Source: VRUE01 sp963720805
Lineage (GTDB): Bacteria; Actinomycetota; Thermoleophilia; Solirubrobacterales; 70-9
NCBI GenBank assembly: GCA_963720805.1
Contig: CAVRGT010000001.1
Span: 124,001 to 188,000 of the forward strand
Length of the DNA stretch: 64,000 nucleotides
Direction of reading: 5' to 3'
Part shown: piece by piece, positions 27,901 to 38,317 of the stretch
How the letters are laid out: the number at the start of each line of letters is the position of its first letter
How positions within the stretch are numbered: the first letter of the stretch is position 1
Translations under genes and position numbers: made by a program
Notes under the pieces: model-generated
The model's input: the letters and a program-made list of their open reading frames with translations, nothing else
What the model was told of the DNA's origin: nothing
Databases searched by the model: none

Positions 27901-29202
27901 TCAACTCCATTGCCAGGGCGTCGTCGTTGGCGTAGCTGTCCCACTTGAGCCAGAACTCGACCGTGATCGCGGGATCGCTCGAGAGGTCGACGGGGGCGCT
28001 GGCGGCGTCGTTGGAGCCATCGAAGTGGATCGCCGTGTCGGGGTCGCCGAAGACGCTGCCGGGAATGCCCAGGGTCGGTTCGCCCGAGGTCGTCGCCGGG
28101 CTGGGACCGACGCTGTCGGCGAGGAGCGAACCGGAGGTCTCGCCCATTCGCCAGTAGTCGGAGAGCCCGGGCGTTTTGAGCACCGCTTTCGTGTAGGTGT
28201 CGGATTCGCCGCCGCCTTCGCCGCCGCCTTCGCCGCCGCTGACCGTGATCGCCTTGGTCGTGGTCGCCGTGGCGCCGCTGTTGTCGGTCACCCGCAGGCC
28301 GACTTCGGCGTTGCCCGCGGTCGCGAAGGTCTGGCTCACCGTGGCCGTGGTCCCGGTATCGGTCTCGTAACTGCCGTTGCCGTCGAGGTCCCACTCGTAC
28401 TTGGCGATCGTGCCGTCGGGGTCGCTGGAGGCGGAGGCGTCGAGGCTGACCGCTTCACCGGTTTTGGCGGTAAGGGGCGCGGTGAAGGACGCGACCGGCC
28501 GTTTGTTGGTGACGATGCCGGCGTGGTGATTGGCGATCGTCGTGGCGCTGAGGGCGCGGCCGTAGAGCGCCACCTCGTCGAGGTCTCCGTTGCCAAACAG
28601 CGCCGAGCCGGCTCGCGACATGAAGTTGAGCGAGGCGGCGGCGAAGTTGGGGGCGCCGCTGCCGGCGGCGGCCTTGGTGAAGGCGACTGGCACGCCGTCG
28701 ACATAGGGCAGCACCGCTTCTTCGGCCGGGGCCGTTGTGTCAAGCACGAAGGCGTAGTGGTGCCATTCCCCCGCGCTGGGCCTGGCAAAGAGGGTGACGT
28801 TCCGGGAGCCGCTGATGCCGGTCGCGACGGCGAAGCTGCCGTAGCCGCTGTTGGGATCGACCAGGAAGCCGCCCGCGGCTTCATTGAAGTTGTTGGTCAG
28901 CTCCATCGCCAGACGGTCGTCGTTGGCGTAGCTGTCCCACTTGAGCCAGAACTCGACCGTGATCGCGGAATCGCTCGAGAGGTCGACGGCTGCGCTGGCG
29001 GCGTCGTTGATCCCATCGAAGTGCACCGCCTTGTTCGGGTCGCCGGCGATCGCGCCCGGCGCACCGAGGCCCGGTTCGCCGGAGGTCGTCGCCGGGCTGG
29101 GCCCGGCACTGTCGGCGAGGACCGAGCCCGAGGACTCGCTCATGCGCCAGTAGTCGCTCAGGCCCGCAGTGCCGAGAACCGCTTCGGAGTAGGTGGAGGC
29201 GT
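24908..29202 (-). CDS. Giant LamG/PKD surface protein, C-terminal part (after frame break)
   Basis: Continuation of the gene starting at 33203, in a different frame after ~29200. About 1430 residues: LamG-like domain 3 (from TYSEAVLGTAGLSDYWRM), one PKD domain, LamG 4 (from DTYTKAVLKTPGLSDYWRMG), seven tandem PKD domains, and LamG 5 (YYTAVTGTSGLIDYWRLGET) to the stop. Every PKD carries KYEWDLDGNG(S/T)YE and GLRVTD. LamG/concanavalin-like domains bind carbohydrates, and PKD domains act as rigid spacers. No signal peptide and no sensible start occur in this half (its N-terminus is an artificial Arg/Lys run), so it is not an independent gene. It is presumably secreted as the distal part of one protein; no LPXTG or other anchor is seen at the C-terminus. 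Confidence 0.8.
25600..27510 (-). repeat. Seven tandem PKD-coding repeats with an exact 273-bp period
   Basis: The codons for the YET/YEK motif (TCATAG/TCGTAG on this strand) recur at 25728, 26001, 26274, 26547, 26820, 27093 and 27366, always 273 bases apart, i.e. 91 residues per domain with no length change. Units are similar but not identical. Recent unequal crossing-over or gene conversion inside the array is likely. Confidence 0.9.
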
Positions 29203-32200
29203 GCCGCCGCCGCCTTCTTCTCTTCTTCTTCTGTCGGCGGTTCTTCTTCACTGGGCGGTTCTTCGCTGCCGCCTTCGGGCACGATGCCTTTGAAGTTGTC
29301 GGCAATCGTGGTTGCGCTGAGGGCGCTACCCAGGACCGATACCTCGTCGAGGTCGCCCGTGCCGAACAGCGCCGAGCCGGCTCGCGACATCATGTAGAGC
29401 GTCGAGTTGGCGAAGTTGCCGGCGCCGCTGCCGCTGTCGAGCTTGGTGTAGGCGATGGCTTTGCCGTCAACGTAAGGAATGATCTGCTGGGCCCCCGGTG
29501 CGTTCGCGTCCAGCACGAAGGCGTAGTGATGCCACTGGCCCGCGGTCGGCCGGGCGAAGAAGACGTTGTTGCGCGACCCACCCTTACCGATCCCCACCCC
29601 GAAGGTGCCACCCAGCTGCGGCGCGTTGGGGTCGACCAGGAAGCCGCCGGGGACTTCGTTGAAGTTGTTGGTGAACTCCATCGCCAGACGGTCGTCGTTG
29701 GCGTAGTTGTTCCACTTGAGCCAGAACTCGACCGTGACGGCCGACTTGGCCGAGAGGTTGAGCGGCGCCGAGGCCGCGTCGTTTTCCCCGTCGAAGCGCA
29801 CCGCCGTGTTGGTGTCGCCGCTGAGGCTGCCGGGCACGCCGAAGGTCGGCCCGCCCGTGGCGGTCGCCGGGCTCGAGCCCTTGCTGTCGGCAAGGGCTGG
29901 GCCGCTGGCCTCGCCCATGCGCCAGTAGTCGAGCAGGGTGGGGGTGCCGAGCACCGATTTCGAGTAGCCGGCGGGTCCTTCGCCGCCTTCGCTACTGCCT
30001 CCGCCACCTTCTTCTTTACCGCCACCTTCTTCTTTGCCTCCGCCGCCTTCTTCTTTACCGCCGCCTTCTTCGCCACCGCCGCCTTCGGGGCCGCCTTCGC
30101 CGCCATTGGTGACGACAATCGCGTTGTAGTGATCGGCGATCGTGGTCGGCCCGAGGGTCCGTTTGTAGACGGCGACCTCATCTAGCGTGCCGGCGCCAAA
30201 GAGGCTGCCCGCGCCACGCGACATCAAGTTGAGGGTCGAGTTTGCGAAGTTGCCGCCGCCGCTGCCGCTGTCGCCCTTCTGATAGCTGACCGCTTTGCCG
30301 TCGACGTACGGAATGATCTCCTGCGCGGCGGGCGCGCTCGTGTCCATCACGAAGGCGTAATGGTGCCAATCGCCGGCCGTCGGCCGTTCGAAGTAGACGG
30401 TGTTGCGCGAACCGTAGGTGCCGATGCCGACGCCGAAGGTGCCACCCAGCTGCGGCGCGTTGGGGTCGACCAGGAAGCCGCCGGGGACTTCGTTGAAGTT
30501 GTTGGTGAACTCCATCGCCAGGCGGTCGTCGTTGGCGTAGTTGTTCCACTTGAGCCAGAACTCGACCGTGACCGCGTGCGTGCCCGAGAGGTTCACCGCC
30601 GCCTTGGCGGCATCGTTGACGCCGTCGAATTCGGCGGCGCGATCGGGATCGTCTTTGACCCCGCCGGGTACCCCGAGGGTCGGTTCACCGAAGGTCGTCG
30701 CCGGGCTCGAGCCGGCGCTGTCGGCGAAGCCGGCGCCCGTGGTCTCGCCCATGCGCCAGTAATGGATGAGGCCGGCGGTGGCCAGCACCGAGTTGCTGTA
30801 TTTACTGACTTCACCGCTGTTGACACTGACTGGCCGCGTGGTCGTGGCCGTCTTACCGCCGTTGTCGGTGACCCGCAGGCCCACTGTGTATTCGCCCGGC
30901 GTGCTGTAGCTGTGGGAGATGACCGGGTTGCTGCCGCCGTTCGTCTCGTAGCTGCCGTTGCCGTCAAAGTCCCATTCGTATTTGGCGATCGTGCCATCCG
31001 GGTCGCTCGACCCGGCGCCGCTGAAGCTGATCGGTTCGCCTTTGACCGCGACCGAGGGGGTCGCGGTGAAGCTCGCCGTCGGTGGCAGGTTGTTGATAAT
31101 CGTCAGCGTGCGCACCGCCGTGCCGGTGGCGCCGCCGTTGTCGGTGACGCGCAGACCCACCGTGTATTCGCCCTCGGCCGCATAGGTGTGGGTGACGGTT
31201 GCTTTGCTGCCGCTGTTGGTCTCGAAGCTGCCGTTGCCGTCGAGGTCCCATTCGTATTTGGCGATCGTGCCGTCGGGATCGTGCGAGGCCGAGGCGTCGA
31301 AGCTGAGCGAGGTGTTGGTTTTGGCCGGGTTCTGGGAGATCGTGAAACCGCCGTTGGGGGCCCGGTTGGAGCCGGCCGGGTCGAGGTGGAGTTCTTCTTC
31401 GGCCGTGTTCGGCTGCACTCCCATGTCGGAGAGGACGTTGTAGGTCGCCTGCTGTATCCGTGGATCGGGATCGCTGCTGAGCCCGCGCGACCATTCCATC
31501 GAGCCGCTGGCAAAGACTTCGGCGCCGCTCGCCGCCCTGTAGGTGACTCCGCCGACTTTGCCCGGCTGGCCCGGGGGCGGTTCGGTATTGCGTAGGCGGC
31601 CCTCGTCGAGCAGCCAGGAGTTGGTGCTCACCGTCTGTACGTTCGTCGCGTAGAGGCTCTTAACCCCGCTTGGCTCGCGCGAGAGGTATTGCGCCTGGGT
31701 CGGGATCGCGTCCCACTCCCAGCCGACCAGCGAGGTGCCGATGTTGGTGGTGGTGTTGCCCGAGATGCCGCTGTTGCGCCAGATTCGGTTGGAGGCGAAT
31801 TCTTCGTTGGAGTTGCCGGGCGGGACCGTGATCGGGAAGTCGTGCGAGTCGTTGTCGCCGACATACATCACCCCAAAGAGCTGGTTCTCGGGCATGTCCG
31901 GGCCAACGCGTCCGCCGGGCGGCGCACCTGGATCGCCGGGAGGGGCGCCGTTATCGCGGAAGGTCGTGGTCGAGTTCTGCGGGTTGTCGTCGGCGGTGCC
32001 GGCTTTGCCGTCGAGGCCGAGGGCGTCGTCTGCTGTCCCCTTTATCCCGTCCGGCCCCCAGTCGTTTTCGCTGATCGAGCCGCTGCCGGTGGAGCCGCCG
32101 CCCTCGACGGTCTTGTAACAGACCAGGGTGCGATTGCCGTTCTCGTAGCGAACCTTCCAGTAGGCCGTGTTGGCGGAGAAGGAGGCGATGTTGACGCCGG

Positions 32201-33203
32201 CTTCGCGGGCCGCCTTGAAGGCGTTGAACTCCTGTTCGGTCCAGTACTCGGAGTGCCCGGAGATGACATCGGCCCTGTGGTTGAGCAGTTCCCCGGGGTG
32301 GGTCGCGACCTGGACGTCGTCGGTGTAGGAGACGTCATAGCCCTGCTTCTCGAGCCAGGCGAGCAGGTCGAGGTCGGGGCCGGTGAACCAGTTGAGGTGG
32401 GCGCCGGCCTGCGAGAAGGGCCGGTCGAAGGAGACCTTGACCGCGCGACTGGTGCCCGAGGCCGTGTTTTCCCCCTCGGTGCCGTAGTAGAGCGACTTGC
32501 CGCCAAAGATGTTGTAGGCCGCGTAGGTGTCGATCGGCAGGACGTAGAGAAGTTCGGAGCTGGGCTGGCGGGAGTCGTCGCGCATCGTGAAGACGACCTG
32601 GGTTTCGTCACCGGTCGAGGCTTTGAGCTTGGCCAGGTAGACGCCCGAGGCTGGGAAGGCGCTGGCCGGGATCGTGTAGGTCGGGCTCCAGTTGTCGCAG
32701 CTGACCCTGCCCGTAGCCGGATCCATCGCTTCACAGGCAAAGGTGTTGTTGATCGCGACGTTGCCGGCGCTGTTGACCAGGCGACCGTTGAGCCCTTCGT
32801 AGTAGCCCATGCGGTAGACCGAGACGCTGACGGTCCTGGTTGGCGAGACCGGGCCGTCGCGGCCGATCTTCAGCGCGACGCTTTCACCGAGGTTGAAGCT
32901 GGTCTTGGAGGTGAAGCCGCCGAGGCTGTGGCTGTATTCGTCGACCTCCCAGCCCGAGCTGCCGGTCTTGCACTGGTTCTCGTTGACGACGGGTACCGGA
33001 TTCGGACAGACGACTGCCGCCTGGGCGGAGGCCGGACGGAACAGAACCAATAGGAAGAGCGCGCCGAGTGAGAGCGCGACCGCTGCCCGGAGGGACTGAG
33101 CCAACCGGCCATGAGTGTTCAATGGCCGTGGATTGGGCACACCTGGATTCTCCCAGGCAAATGGTGTGACAAAGGCCGAAAAAAGGTCATACATAGCGTT
33201 CAC
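29203..33203 (-). CDS. Giant surface protein, N-terminal part: N,N-dimethylformamidase-like domain, PKD, LamG
   Basis: Start GTG33203 has GGAGGGAG upstream and overlaps the flippase stop (GTGA). A ~30-residue extension and a signal segment (ALSLGALFLLVLFRPASAQA) precede a ~550-residue domain of the N,N-dimethylformamidase beta-subunit-like family: VSVYRMGYYEGLNGRLV, VLPIDTYAAYNIFGGKSLY, SGHSEYWTEQEFNAFKAA, ANTAYWKVRY. Two PKD domains, LamG 1 (WRMGETTGAG), a Glu/Gly/Lys linker and LamG 2 (WRMGEASGPA) follow. The frame breaks at 29202-29233 in a GAA/GGC run, after PPTEEEE. Two single-base insertions there would restore a Glu/Gly linker and join it to the part at 24908-29202, giving ~2,760 residues. 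It probably binds or remodels surface glycans; amidase activity is unproven. Confidence 0.82.
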
Positions 33204-34741
33204 GAGCTCGCTCCCTCCACGGCGCGCCGTGAGATCAATGCGTTTATTGGGCTGGGCCTGTCCGGCAGGACGCGCCGCGTCAGCTGCGCGATGTCGTTCC
33301 AGATCGCCGGGAAAAGGCTGTACAGCGCCGCCAGGTAGGCACAGGCGCCGACGACGCCGACGCTGAGCAGCAGCAAAAAGACGGGGACGCCGTTGCTGCG
33401 CAGCAGCTCGGCCACCGGGTTGGCGACGGCGAGCATCAGGACGCTGCTGGCGAGGGCGGGGAAGATGTCGGTGACGAGGCGCCGGATCGGCATCCCGAGC
33501 ACGCGCTGGAAGAGCACCGCGTAGACCGAGACCAGCAGCACCACGTGCACGCCGACCACGGCGATCGCCAGCGCGGTGATGCCGTAGGGCGCCGCGATCC
33601 AGGAGGCGATTACGTAGAGCGCCAGCAGGAAGACGTTGAAGACCAGCAGCACCCGGGGCCGGCCGGCGGCGAGCATGATCTGCGCGTAGCCGGTCAGGAT
33701 CGCGGCGATCATCCCGGCGACGCAGAGGATCTGAACCGGCTCCACGGCCGGCGCCCAGCGCTCGCCGAAGAGCCAGGGCACGAGGTCCGGGGCGGTGATG
33801 ATCAGCAAGGAGAGCAGCGGCAGCAATACGGCCGCATGGATCCGGGTCGCCCGCTCGTGGAAGTGGAGCAGCTCCTTCAGGTCGGTGGTGCGCGAGTAGA
33901 CCGGGAAGGCGAGGCGGATCATGATCCCGCTGATCTTTTCCTGGTAGATCACACCGAGCTGGAAGGCGCGCCAGAAGAGGCCCACTTGGCTCGGTGAGAG
34001 GCGCACCGCGGCAACGGCGAGGGTGGCGTTGGTGATCGCAACCGAGGTTAGGCCGGCGGCCGAGGCCGGCACTCCGAAGCCCATGATTTCGCTCAGCGCG
34101 CCGCGGTGCCAGCGGGGCATCGGGGGCGGTGCCGCGACAAGCAGCAGCAGGGCGGTGACGGCGGAACCGAAGAGCGCCGCGAGCACGATCGCCTCGGCGT
34201 CGAGCCCGGCGACGGCGAGCCCGACGGCGGCCATGGCCGATAGTGCCAGGGCGACCATTTCGATCAGGCTGACGCGGCGAAAGTCGAGCCGGCGCCAGAG
34301 CAGGCTGCGCGAGACCGCGCAGAGGCCGGCGAGAAAGAAGACGGGCGAGATCATCATCAACAGCTCAGCGGTGTCGGCGCCGAAGAGCGGCTTTCCAATC
34401 GGCTCGGCCAGGGCCAGGGTGAGCGCAGTGAGGAGGGCCCCGGTGAGCAGGCTGGCCAGCATCGCGGCCTCGACGTGGACGCGGCCGATCTCCTTGCGCT
34501 GGACCAGGGCGCTGCCGAAGCCCTCGAAGGTGAGGATTACGGCCAGCGGCACGAAGATCAGCGGCACCACCGCCTGGCCGAAGCCCGACGGGGCGATCAG
34601 GCGGGCGAGCACGACGGCGGAGGCGAGGGTGATCACTTCGATCCCGACGCGGGCAGCGGTCGTCCAGCGCACGCCGGCGACTGCGGCATCCTTGAGCTGC
34701 TCGGAGGAGAGCTCGTCCCGGGCGAAGTCCTGGTCGTTCAT
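33200..34741 (-). CDS. Wzx-like polysaccharide flippase (MOP superfamily)
   Basis: A 513-residue multi-pass membrane protein, about fourteen hydrophobic segments, of the polysaccharide transport family. The N-terminal cytoplasmic helix (ELSSEQLKDAAVAGVRWTTA) leads into TM1 (VVLARLIAPSGFGQAVVPLI, with the typical LxPxxFG). Further conserved features are FGSALVQRKEI after TM2 and LSPSQVGLFWRAFQLGVIYQ in the middle. It should flip undecaprenyl-PP-linked repeat units for Wzy. It is divergent from the glycosyltransferase at 34816 and followed, with a GTGA overlap, by the giant surface-protein gene. That coupling links glycan export and the surface protein. Confidence 0.88.
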   Translation of the reverse strand: MNDQDFARDELSSEQLKDAAVAGVRWTTAARVGIEVITLASAVVLARLIAPSGFGQAVVPLIFVPLAVILTFEGFGSALVQRKEIGRVHVEAAMLASLLTGALLTALTLALAEPIGKPLFGADTAELLMMISPVFFLAGLCAVSRSLLWRRLDFRRVSLIEMVALALSAMAAVGLAVAGLDAEAIVLAALFGSAVTALLLLVAAPPPMPRWHRGALSEIMGFGVPASAAGLTSVAITNATLAVAAVRLSPSQVGLFWRAFQLGVIYQEKISGIMIRLAFPVYSRTTDLKELLHFHERATRIHAAVLLPLLSLLIITAPDLVPWLFGERWAPAVEPVQILCVAGMIAAILTGYAQIMLAAGRPRVLLVFNVFLLALYVIASWIAAPYGITALAIAVVGVHVVLLVSVYAVLFQRVLGMPIRRLVTDIFPALASSVLMLAVANPVAELLRSNGVPVFLLLLSVGVVGACAYLAALYSLFPAIWNDIAQLTRRVLPDRPSPINALISRRAVEGASS

Positions 34742-34815
34742 CCAGGGGACAAACGCCCCCTGTGCCTGGCAACTTGCGTCGCAAGCCGGTCCACACCGAG
34801 ACCGTTTGTAGATTG

Positions 34816-36012
34816 ATGCCGGCCCGAGTCATGGAATCGCCAGCGAACAAGCCAGGAACCCAGGCACCGGGCCGGGCTCGGCAGGTCATCTTCAGCTTCG
34901 ACGACCTGACCTGGGCCGCAGCGCAGGGGCGAGAAATGTTCTCCCCGCAGGATCAGCTGGCCCTGGCCCTGCTCGCCGACCCGGAGCTCGACCGGGTGCT
35001 GATCTGCGACCGCCCGCGAAGCGCCCCGATCAAGCTGGCAAAGGACCTGATCGAGCGTCCCCTCAAGTTCAACTCGAGCCTTAGGGATGGACACTGGCAA
35101 CCGCTGCGCTGGCGTCGTCGCGAACCGGTTTCGATCGCCGCGCTCGAACGCGTATACCGCGCTTACGACCGCCGCTTGCGACGGGTCGCCAAGCGCCACG
35201 GCATGGAGCGACCGGCGGTGATCACCGTTCAGCCCTTCATCGCCGCCTTCGCCCCGCTCGAGTGGGCCGGCCCGGTCACCCTCTTCGCCAACGACGACCT
35301 CTCCGCCCACCCCGACTACCAACGCTGGCGCCCCAGCCTGCTCGAGGCCTACGGGCGGGTAGGTCGCGACGGGCGCCGCCTCTGCGCGGTCAGCGAGGCG
35401 ATCGTCGAGCGCGTATCGCCCCGGGGCCCGGCCGCTGTCGTACCCAATGGGGTCGAGGCGGGAATGTGGCTCGCACCAGGCGCGCCGCCGGCCTGGTTTG
35501 AGCGCCTGCCAGGGCCGCGGCTTTTCTATGTCGGCACCGTTGACAGCCGCATCGATACCGAGGCCCTGTGCGCGGTTGCGCGCGCTTGGCCCGACGGAAC
35601 GGTCGTCCTGGTCGGGCCGGTCACCGAAGCCGACCACCTCGCCGTCGCCCTTGCCGAGCCCAACGTCGTCAGTCACGAGTCGGTGCCCCGCGACCAGGTC
35701 GCCGCCCTCTGCCACGCTGCCGATGCCTGTCTGCTGCCGCACCGTCGGACTGCGCTGACCGAGGCGATGAGCCCGCTGAAGCTCTACGAGTACCTCGCCT
35801 CCGGCACCCCGACGGTCGCCACCGACCTCGAGCCGGTGCGCCGCGTCGATGCGCCAGTCATCCGCGTCGCTCCCGGCGGCGACTTCGTGGCCGGCGTGCG
35901 CGAGGCCCTGGCCGGCGGAGCGGCGAGCGAGGCCGAGCGCCAAGCCTTCATCGCCCGCAACTCCTGGGCAACCCGCAGCGCCGAAGTGCTGGATCTCGCC
36001 CTGGCTCCCTGA
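34816..36012 (+). CDS. GT4/GT1-type glycosyltransferase (GT-B fold)
   Basis: About 398 residues from ATG34816 (ATG34831 also possible; the frame is open to 34762). The N-terminal half is diverged (VIFSFDDLTWAAAQGREMF). The C-terminal GT-B half shows LCAVSEAIVERVSPRG, AAVVPNGVEAGMW, GPRLFYVGTVDSRID and the donor-site motif SPLKLYEYLASGTPTVAT (E-x7-E region). The fold is like teichuronic acid and capsule glycosyltransferases. It is the only rightward gene in a block of leftward polysaccharide genes and converges on the wzy-like gene with 16 bases between stops. Donor and acceptor are unknown. Confidence 0.84.
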   Translation: MPARVMESPANKPGTQAPGRARQVIFSFDDLTWAAAQGREMFSPQDQLALALLADPELDRVLICDRPRSAPIKLAKDLIERPLKFNSSLRDGHWQPLRWRRREPVSIAALERVYRAYDRRLRRVAKRHGMERPAVITVQPFIAAFAPLEWAGPVTLFANDDLSAHPDYQRWRPSLLEAYGRVGRDGRRLCAVSEAIVERVSPRGPAAVVPNGVEAGMWLAPGAPPAWFERLPGPRLFYVGTVDSRIDTEALCAVARAWPDGTVVLVGPVTEADHLAVALAEPNVVSHESVPRDQVAALCHAADACLLPHRRTALTEAMSPLKLYEYLASGTPTVATDLEPVRRVDAPVIRVAPGGDFVAGVREALAGGAASEAERQAFIARNSWATRSAEVLDLALAP

Positions 36013-36028
36013 GGCCGGCGTTCGGCGA

Positions 36029-37423
36029 TCAGTTGGAGGCGGCCTTCCGGGCGAGCTGGTCGCGACCGGCGACGTAGGCGATTGCCGCGATGAAGCAGAA
36101 GAGATAGGGCAGCTGGGGGAAGGCGAGGAAGTCGAGGATCGCGCCGGCGACCAGGGCGACGACGATCGCGGCGGCGGCGGCAAGTCCGGGTGGCGCTCGG
36201 TCGGGATCGCCGCAGCGAGCGACCCGGTGGGCGCTGAAAAAGGAGGTGACGAAGATCGCCAGGTATCCGATCAGGCCGATCAGGCCGACGTCGATCCCGA
36301 GCGTGAGGTACTGGTTGTCGAGGATCCGGTGCTGCTTCTGGTTGTAGCTGCCGTAGCCGCGCCCGATCAACAGGTTGTCGGCGAGGTCGGGCTTGACCGC
36401 GTTGTAGTCGCTGAGCCGGTCCCGGGTCGTGTTGACTTTGGTCACCGAGCCCGGGGCGAACTGGTCGATCACCGCGCCGAAGGCGCCCGGGGCGAAGACG
36501 TGGACGACGCCGACCAGGACGATCAGCCACGGCGCCAGCCGCACCATCGCCCGCGGCCGATAGGCGCAGAGAACCGCGATGCAGACCAGCGGGCCGACCA
36601 TGCTGGTCTTCTTCTGCGTTGCCACGGCGCCGCCGATCAGCAGCAGGACGACAGCGCCGTAGATGATCCGATCGCGGCGCTCCTTTGCCTTCAGCAGCCA
36701 GGCAAAGGCGAAGGGCAGCGCCAGTGAGAACATCACCGCGACGGCCAGCGGCTGGACCGAGGGGCCGTAGAGCAGTTTGCGCCCGATTGCGTCGTAGGTG
36801 CCAATCCCTTCCGGGCGCACGTAGCCGGGGAAGAGCGGCCCGATGTAGTCGTGGAAGACGTTGACGCCGAACCTGTACTCGATGATCACCGCCACCGCGG
36901 TAAAGCAGGAGAGCGCCAGCATGGCCTTGATCAGCTTCGGTATCTCGCTCGGTCGCATGATCGAGGCGGCGAGGGCGAAGAAGACCCCGTAGGAGGCGAG
37001 CAGCGCCAGGTGCTTTATCGCCAGATCGAGGCCACCGACCCGGACCAGGGTTTCCCCGTGCAGCAGGACCGAGAGCAAAGCGATCAGGGTGAAAATCGCG
37101 AACGCCCAGTGGACCGGGCTGCGCAAGACCGAGCGATCGCGGCGCAGAGCGCCGTCGCTGATCAACCAGATCGCCGCTATCACGACCAGGAAGACGCGAT
37201 CGAGGCTGGCGTCGACCGGCGTCCCGATCGGCAGGATGATGCTGTCGAACGGGATCACCCATAGCATCGCGATGAAGCCGAAAAGGGCCCAGGGCAAAAG
37301 GCGGTTCGTGTCCGGCCAGTCGCCGAGCCGGCTCGCGGGTGTGGGCCGTGAGCGGCCGGCTTCCGTCAGTGGCACGCTGGAGGGCTGCCCAACGAACGGG
37401 CCGACCCCGGTCGTGGCCTCCAT
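36029..37423 (-). CDS. O-antigen ligase/polymerase-like membrane protein (Wzy-like)
   Basis: 464 residues with about eleven to twelve transmembrane segments and a large loop in the second half. The Wzy_C/O-antigen-ligase motif LIGRGYGSYNQKQHR, preceded by NTTRDRLSDYNAV, lies in that loop. It probably polymerises the lipid-linked repeat unit outside the membrane. The start (ATG37423) overlaps the stop of the Wzz-like gene (TAATG), so chain-length control and polymerisation are translationally coupled. Distinguishing polymerase from ligase needs structure or genetics; the Wzx and Wzz neighbours favour polymerase. Confidence 0.85.
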   Translation of the reverse strand: MEATTGVGPFVGQPSSVPLTEAGRSRPTPASRLGDWPDTNRLLPWALFGFIAMLWVIPFDSIILPIGTPVDASLDRVFLVVIAAIWLISDGALRRDRSVLRSPVHWAFAIFTLIALLSVLLHGETLVRVGGLDLAIKHLALLASYGVFFALAASIMRPSEIPKLIKAMLALSCFTAVAVIIEYRFGVNVFHDYIGPLFPGYVRPEGIGTYDAIGRKLLYGPSVQPLAVAVMFSLALPFAFAWLLKAKERRDRIIYGAVVLLLIGGAVATQKKTSMVGPLVCIAVLCAYRPRAMVRLAPWLIVLVGVVHVFAPGAFGAVIDQFAPGSVTKVNTTRDRLSDYNAVKPDLADNLLIGRGYGSYNQKQHRILDNQYLTLGIDVGLIGLIGYLAIFVTSFFSAHRVARCGDPDRAPPGLAAAAAIVVALVAGAILDFLAFPQLPYLFCFIAAIAYVAGRDQLARKAASN

Positions 37424-38313
37424 TAGCCCAGGTGCTGTGCCGGATGCCGGGTCAACGGCTCAATCGGGTCGCCCTCGGCCCGGGTCGCGTCGTAGCCGTG
37501 CGCGGCCTGAGTATCGGCAGCCTGGGCGACTGGCTGCGGGTAGGCCTCCACGGCATGGGCCCGATCGACGTCGTCGAGCGCGCGCCAGCGGCGGGCGAAG
37601 CCCGGCGCGATCAGGATCGCCGCGCAGCCCAGGCCAAAGACGGCGAGGAAGGCGAGCGCCATCAGGATCATCCCGTTGGAGCTGCCAAGCGTGCCGCCCT
37701 GCGGCGTACCCAGCTCGCGCAGGGTGACGCCGTCACTGACTGGCTTGTCTTCCGCCTCGAGGCTGGCGACGTAATCGGTGAGGACCTGGAAAGAGGCATT
37801 CGCCAGCGCGATCGCGCGCTCGGTGGTCGGCGCCTGCGAGCTGACCGAGAGGATCGGTACGCCTTCCTGGGCGGTGAAGACAAGGCGGTTGACCGCGCCT
37901 TCCTTGAGCAGTTCATTGGCTCGTTCGCCGGCAGGCTGCGATTCGTAGGCGGTCTGGCCGGTTTCAGGGCTGTATGGGCCGGCCGTGGCGATCGTCGCCG
38001 GCGGGACTCCGACCTTCTTGGCGATTTGGCGACGCGCCTCGAGGCTGCTCAGATACTGACCGTAGATCTTGGCTCGGGTCGCAAGCGCGTCGAAGGTGTC
38101 CGACGAGCCGCCGCTGATCAGGGTCGACTTCGGCGAGTCAACGAGGATCTGGCTCGAGGCCGCGGAGACCTGCAGGGTCCTTTTGTGCAGTCCGGGCGGC
38201 GAGATGCTGACCTGGTAGGCCGTGAGGATCGCGGCGAAGACGGCGAGCCCCAGGACCACTGCCACCAGTCCTTTGCGCTGCCACAGCTGTCTGATCGTGT
38301 CTACGAAAGCCAT
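37423..38313 (-). CDS. Wzz/YveK-like polysaccharide chain-length regulator
   Basis: 296 residues with two membrane segments: near the N-terminus (GLVAVVLGLAVFAAILTAYQ) and near residues 220-245 (MILMALAFLAVFGLGCAAIL). The extracytoplasmic domain between them ends in the usual Pro/Gly-rich approach to TM2, the Wzz/capsular polysaccharide biosynthesis topology. The C-terminal cytoplasmic tail is ~50 residues and carries no Walker motifs, so it is not a BY-kinase fusion, and no separate kinase is seen nearby. It should set modal polymer length together with the downstream Wzy-like protein, with which it overlaps. Confidence 0.83.
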   Translation of the reverse strand: MAFVDTIRQLWQRKGLVAVVLGLAVFAAILTAYQVSISPPGLHKRTLQVSAASSQILVDSPKSTLISGGSSDTFDALATRAKIYGQYLSSLEARRQIAKKVGVPPATIATAGPYSPETGQTAYESQPAGERANELLKEGAVNRLVFTAQEGVPILSVSSQAPTTERAIALANASFQVLTDYVASLEAEDKPVSDGVTLRELGTPQGGTLGSSNGMILMALAFLAVFGLGCAAILIAPGFARRWRALDDVDRAHAVEAYPQPVAQAADTQAAHGYDATRAEGDPIEPLTRHPAQHLG

Positions 38314-38317
38314 TGGC

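Noticed and set aside
27233..29293. A 686-codon open frame antisense to the PKD/LamG gene
   Set aside because: Its sequence simply mirrors the LamG/PKD repeats (recurring AGSRHEVERG-type strings), so it is a by-product of codon bias in the real gene on the minus strand.
29990..30105. Glu/Gly/Lys-rich low-complexity stretch considered as a separate small gene or disordered toxin
   Set aside because: It is in frame between LamG domains 1 and 2 of the giant protein and has the composition of a flexible linker, like the one at 29.2 kb.
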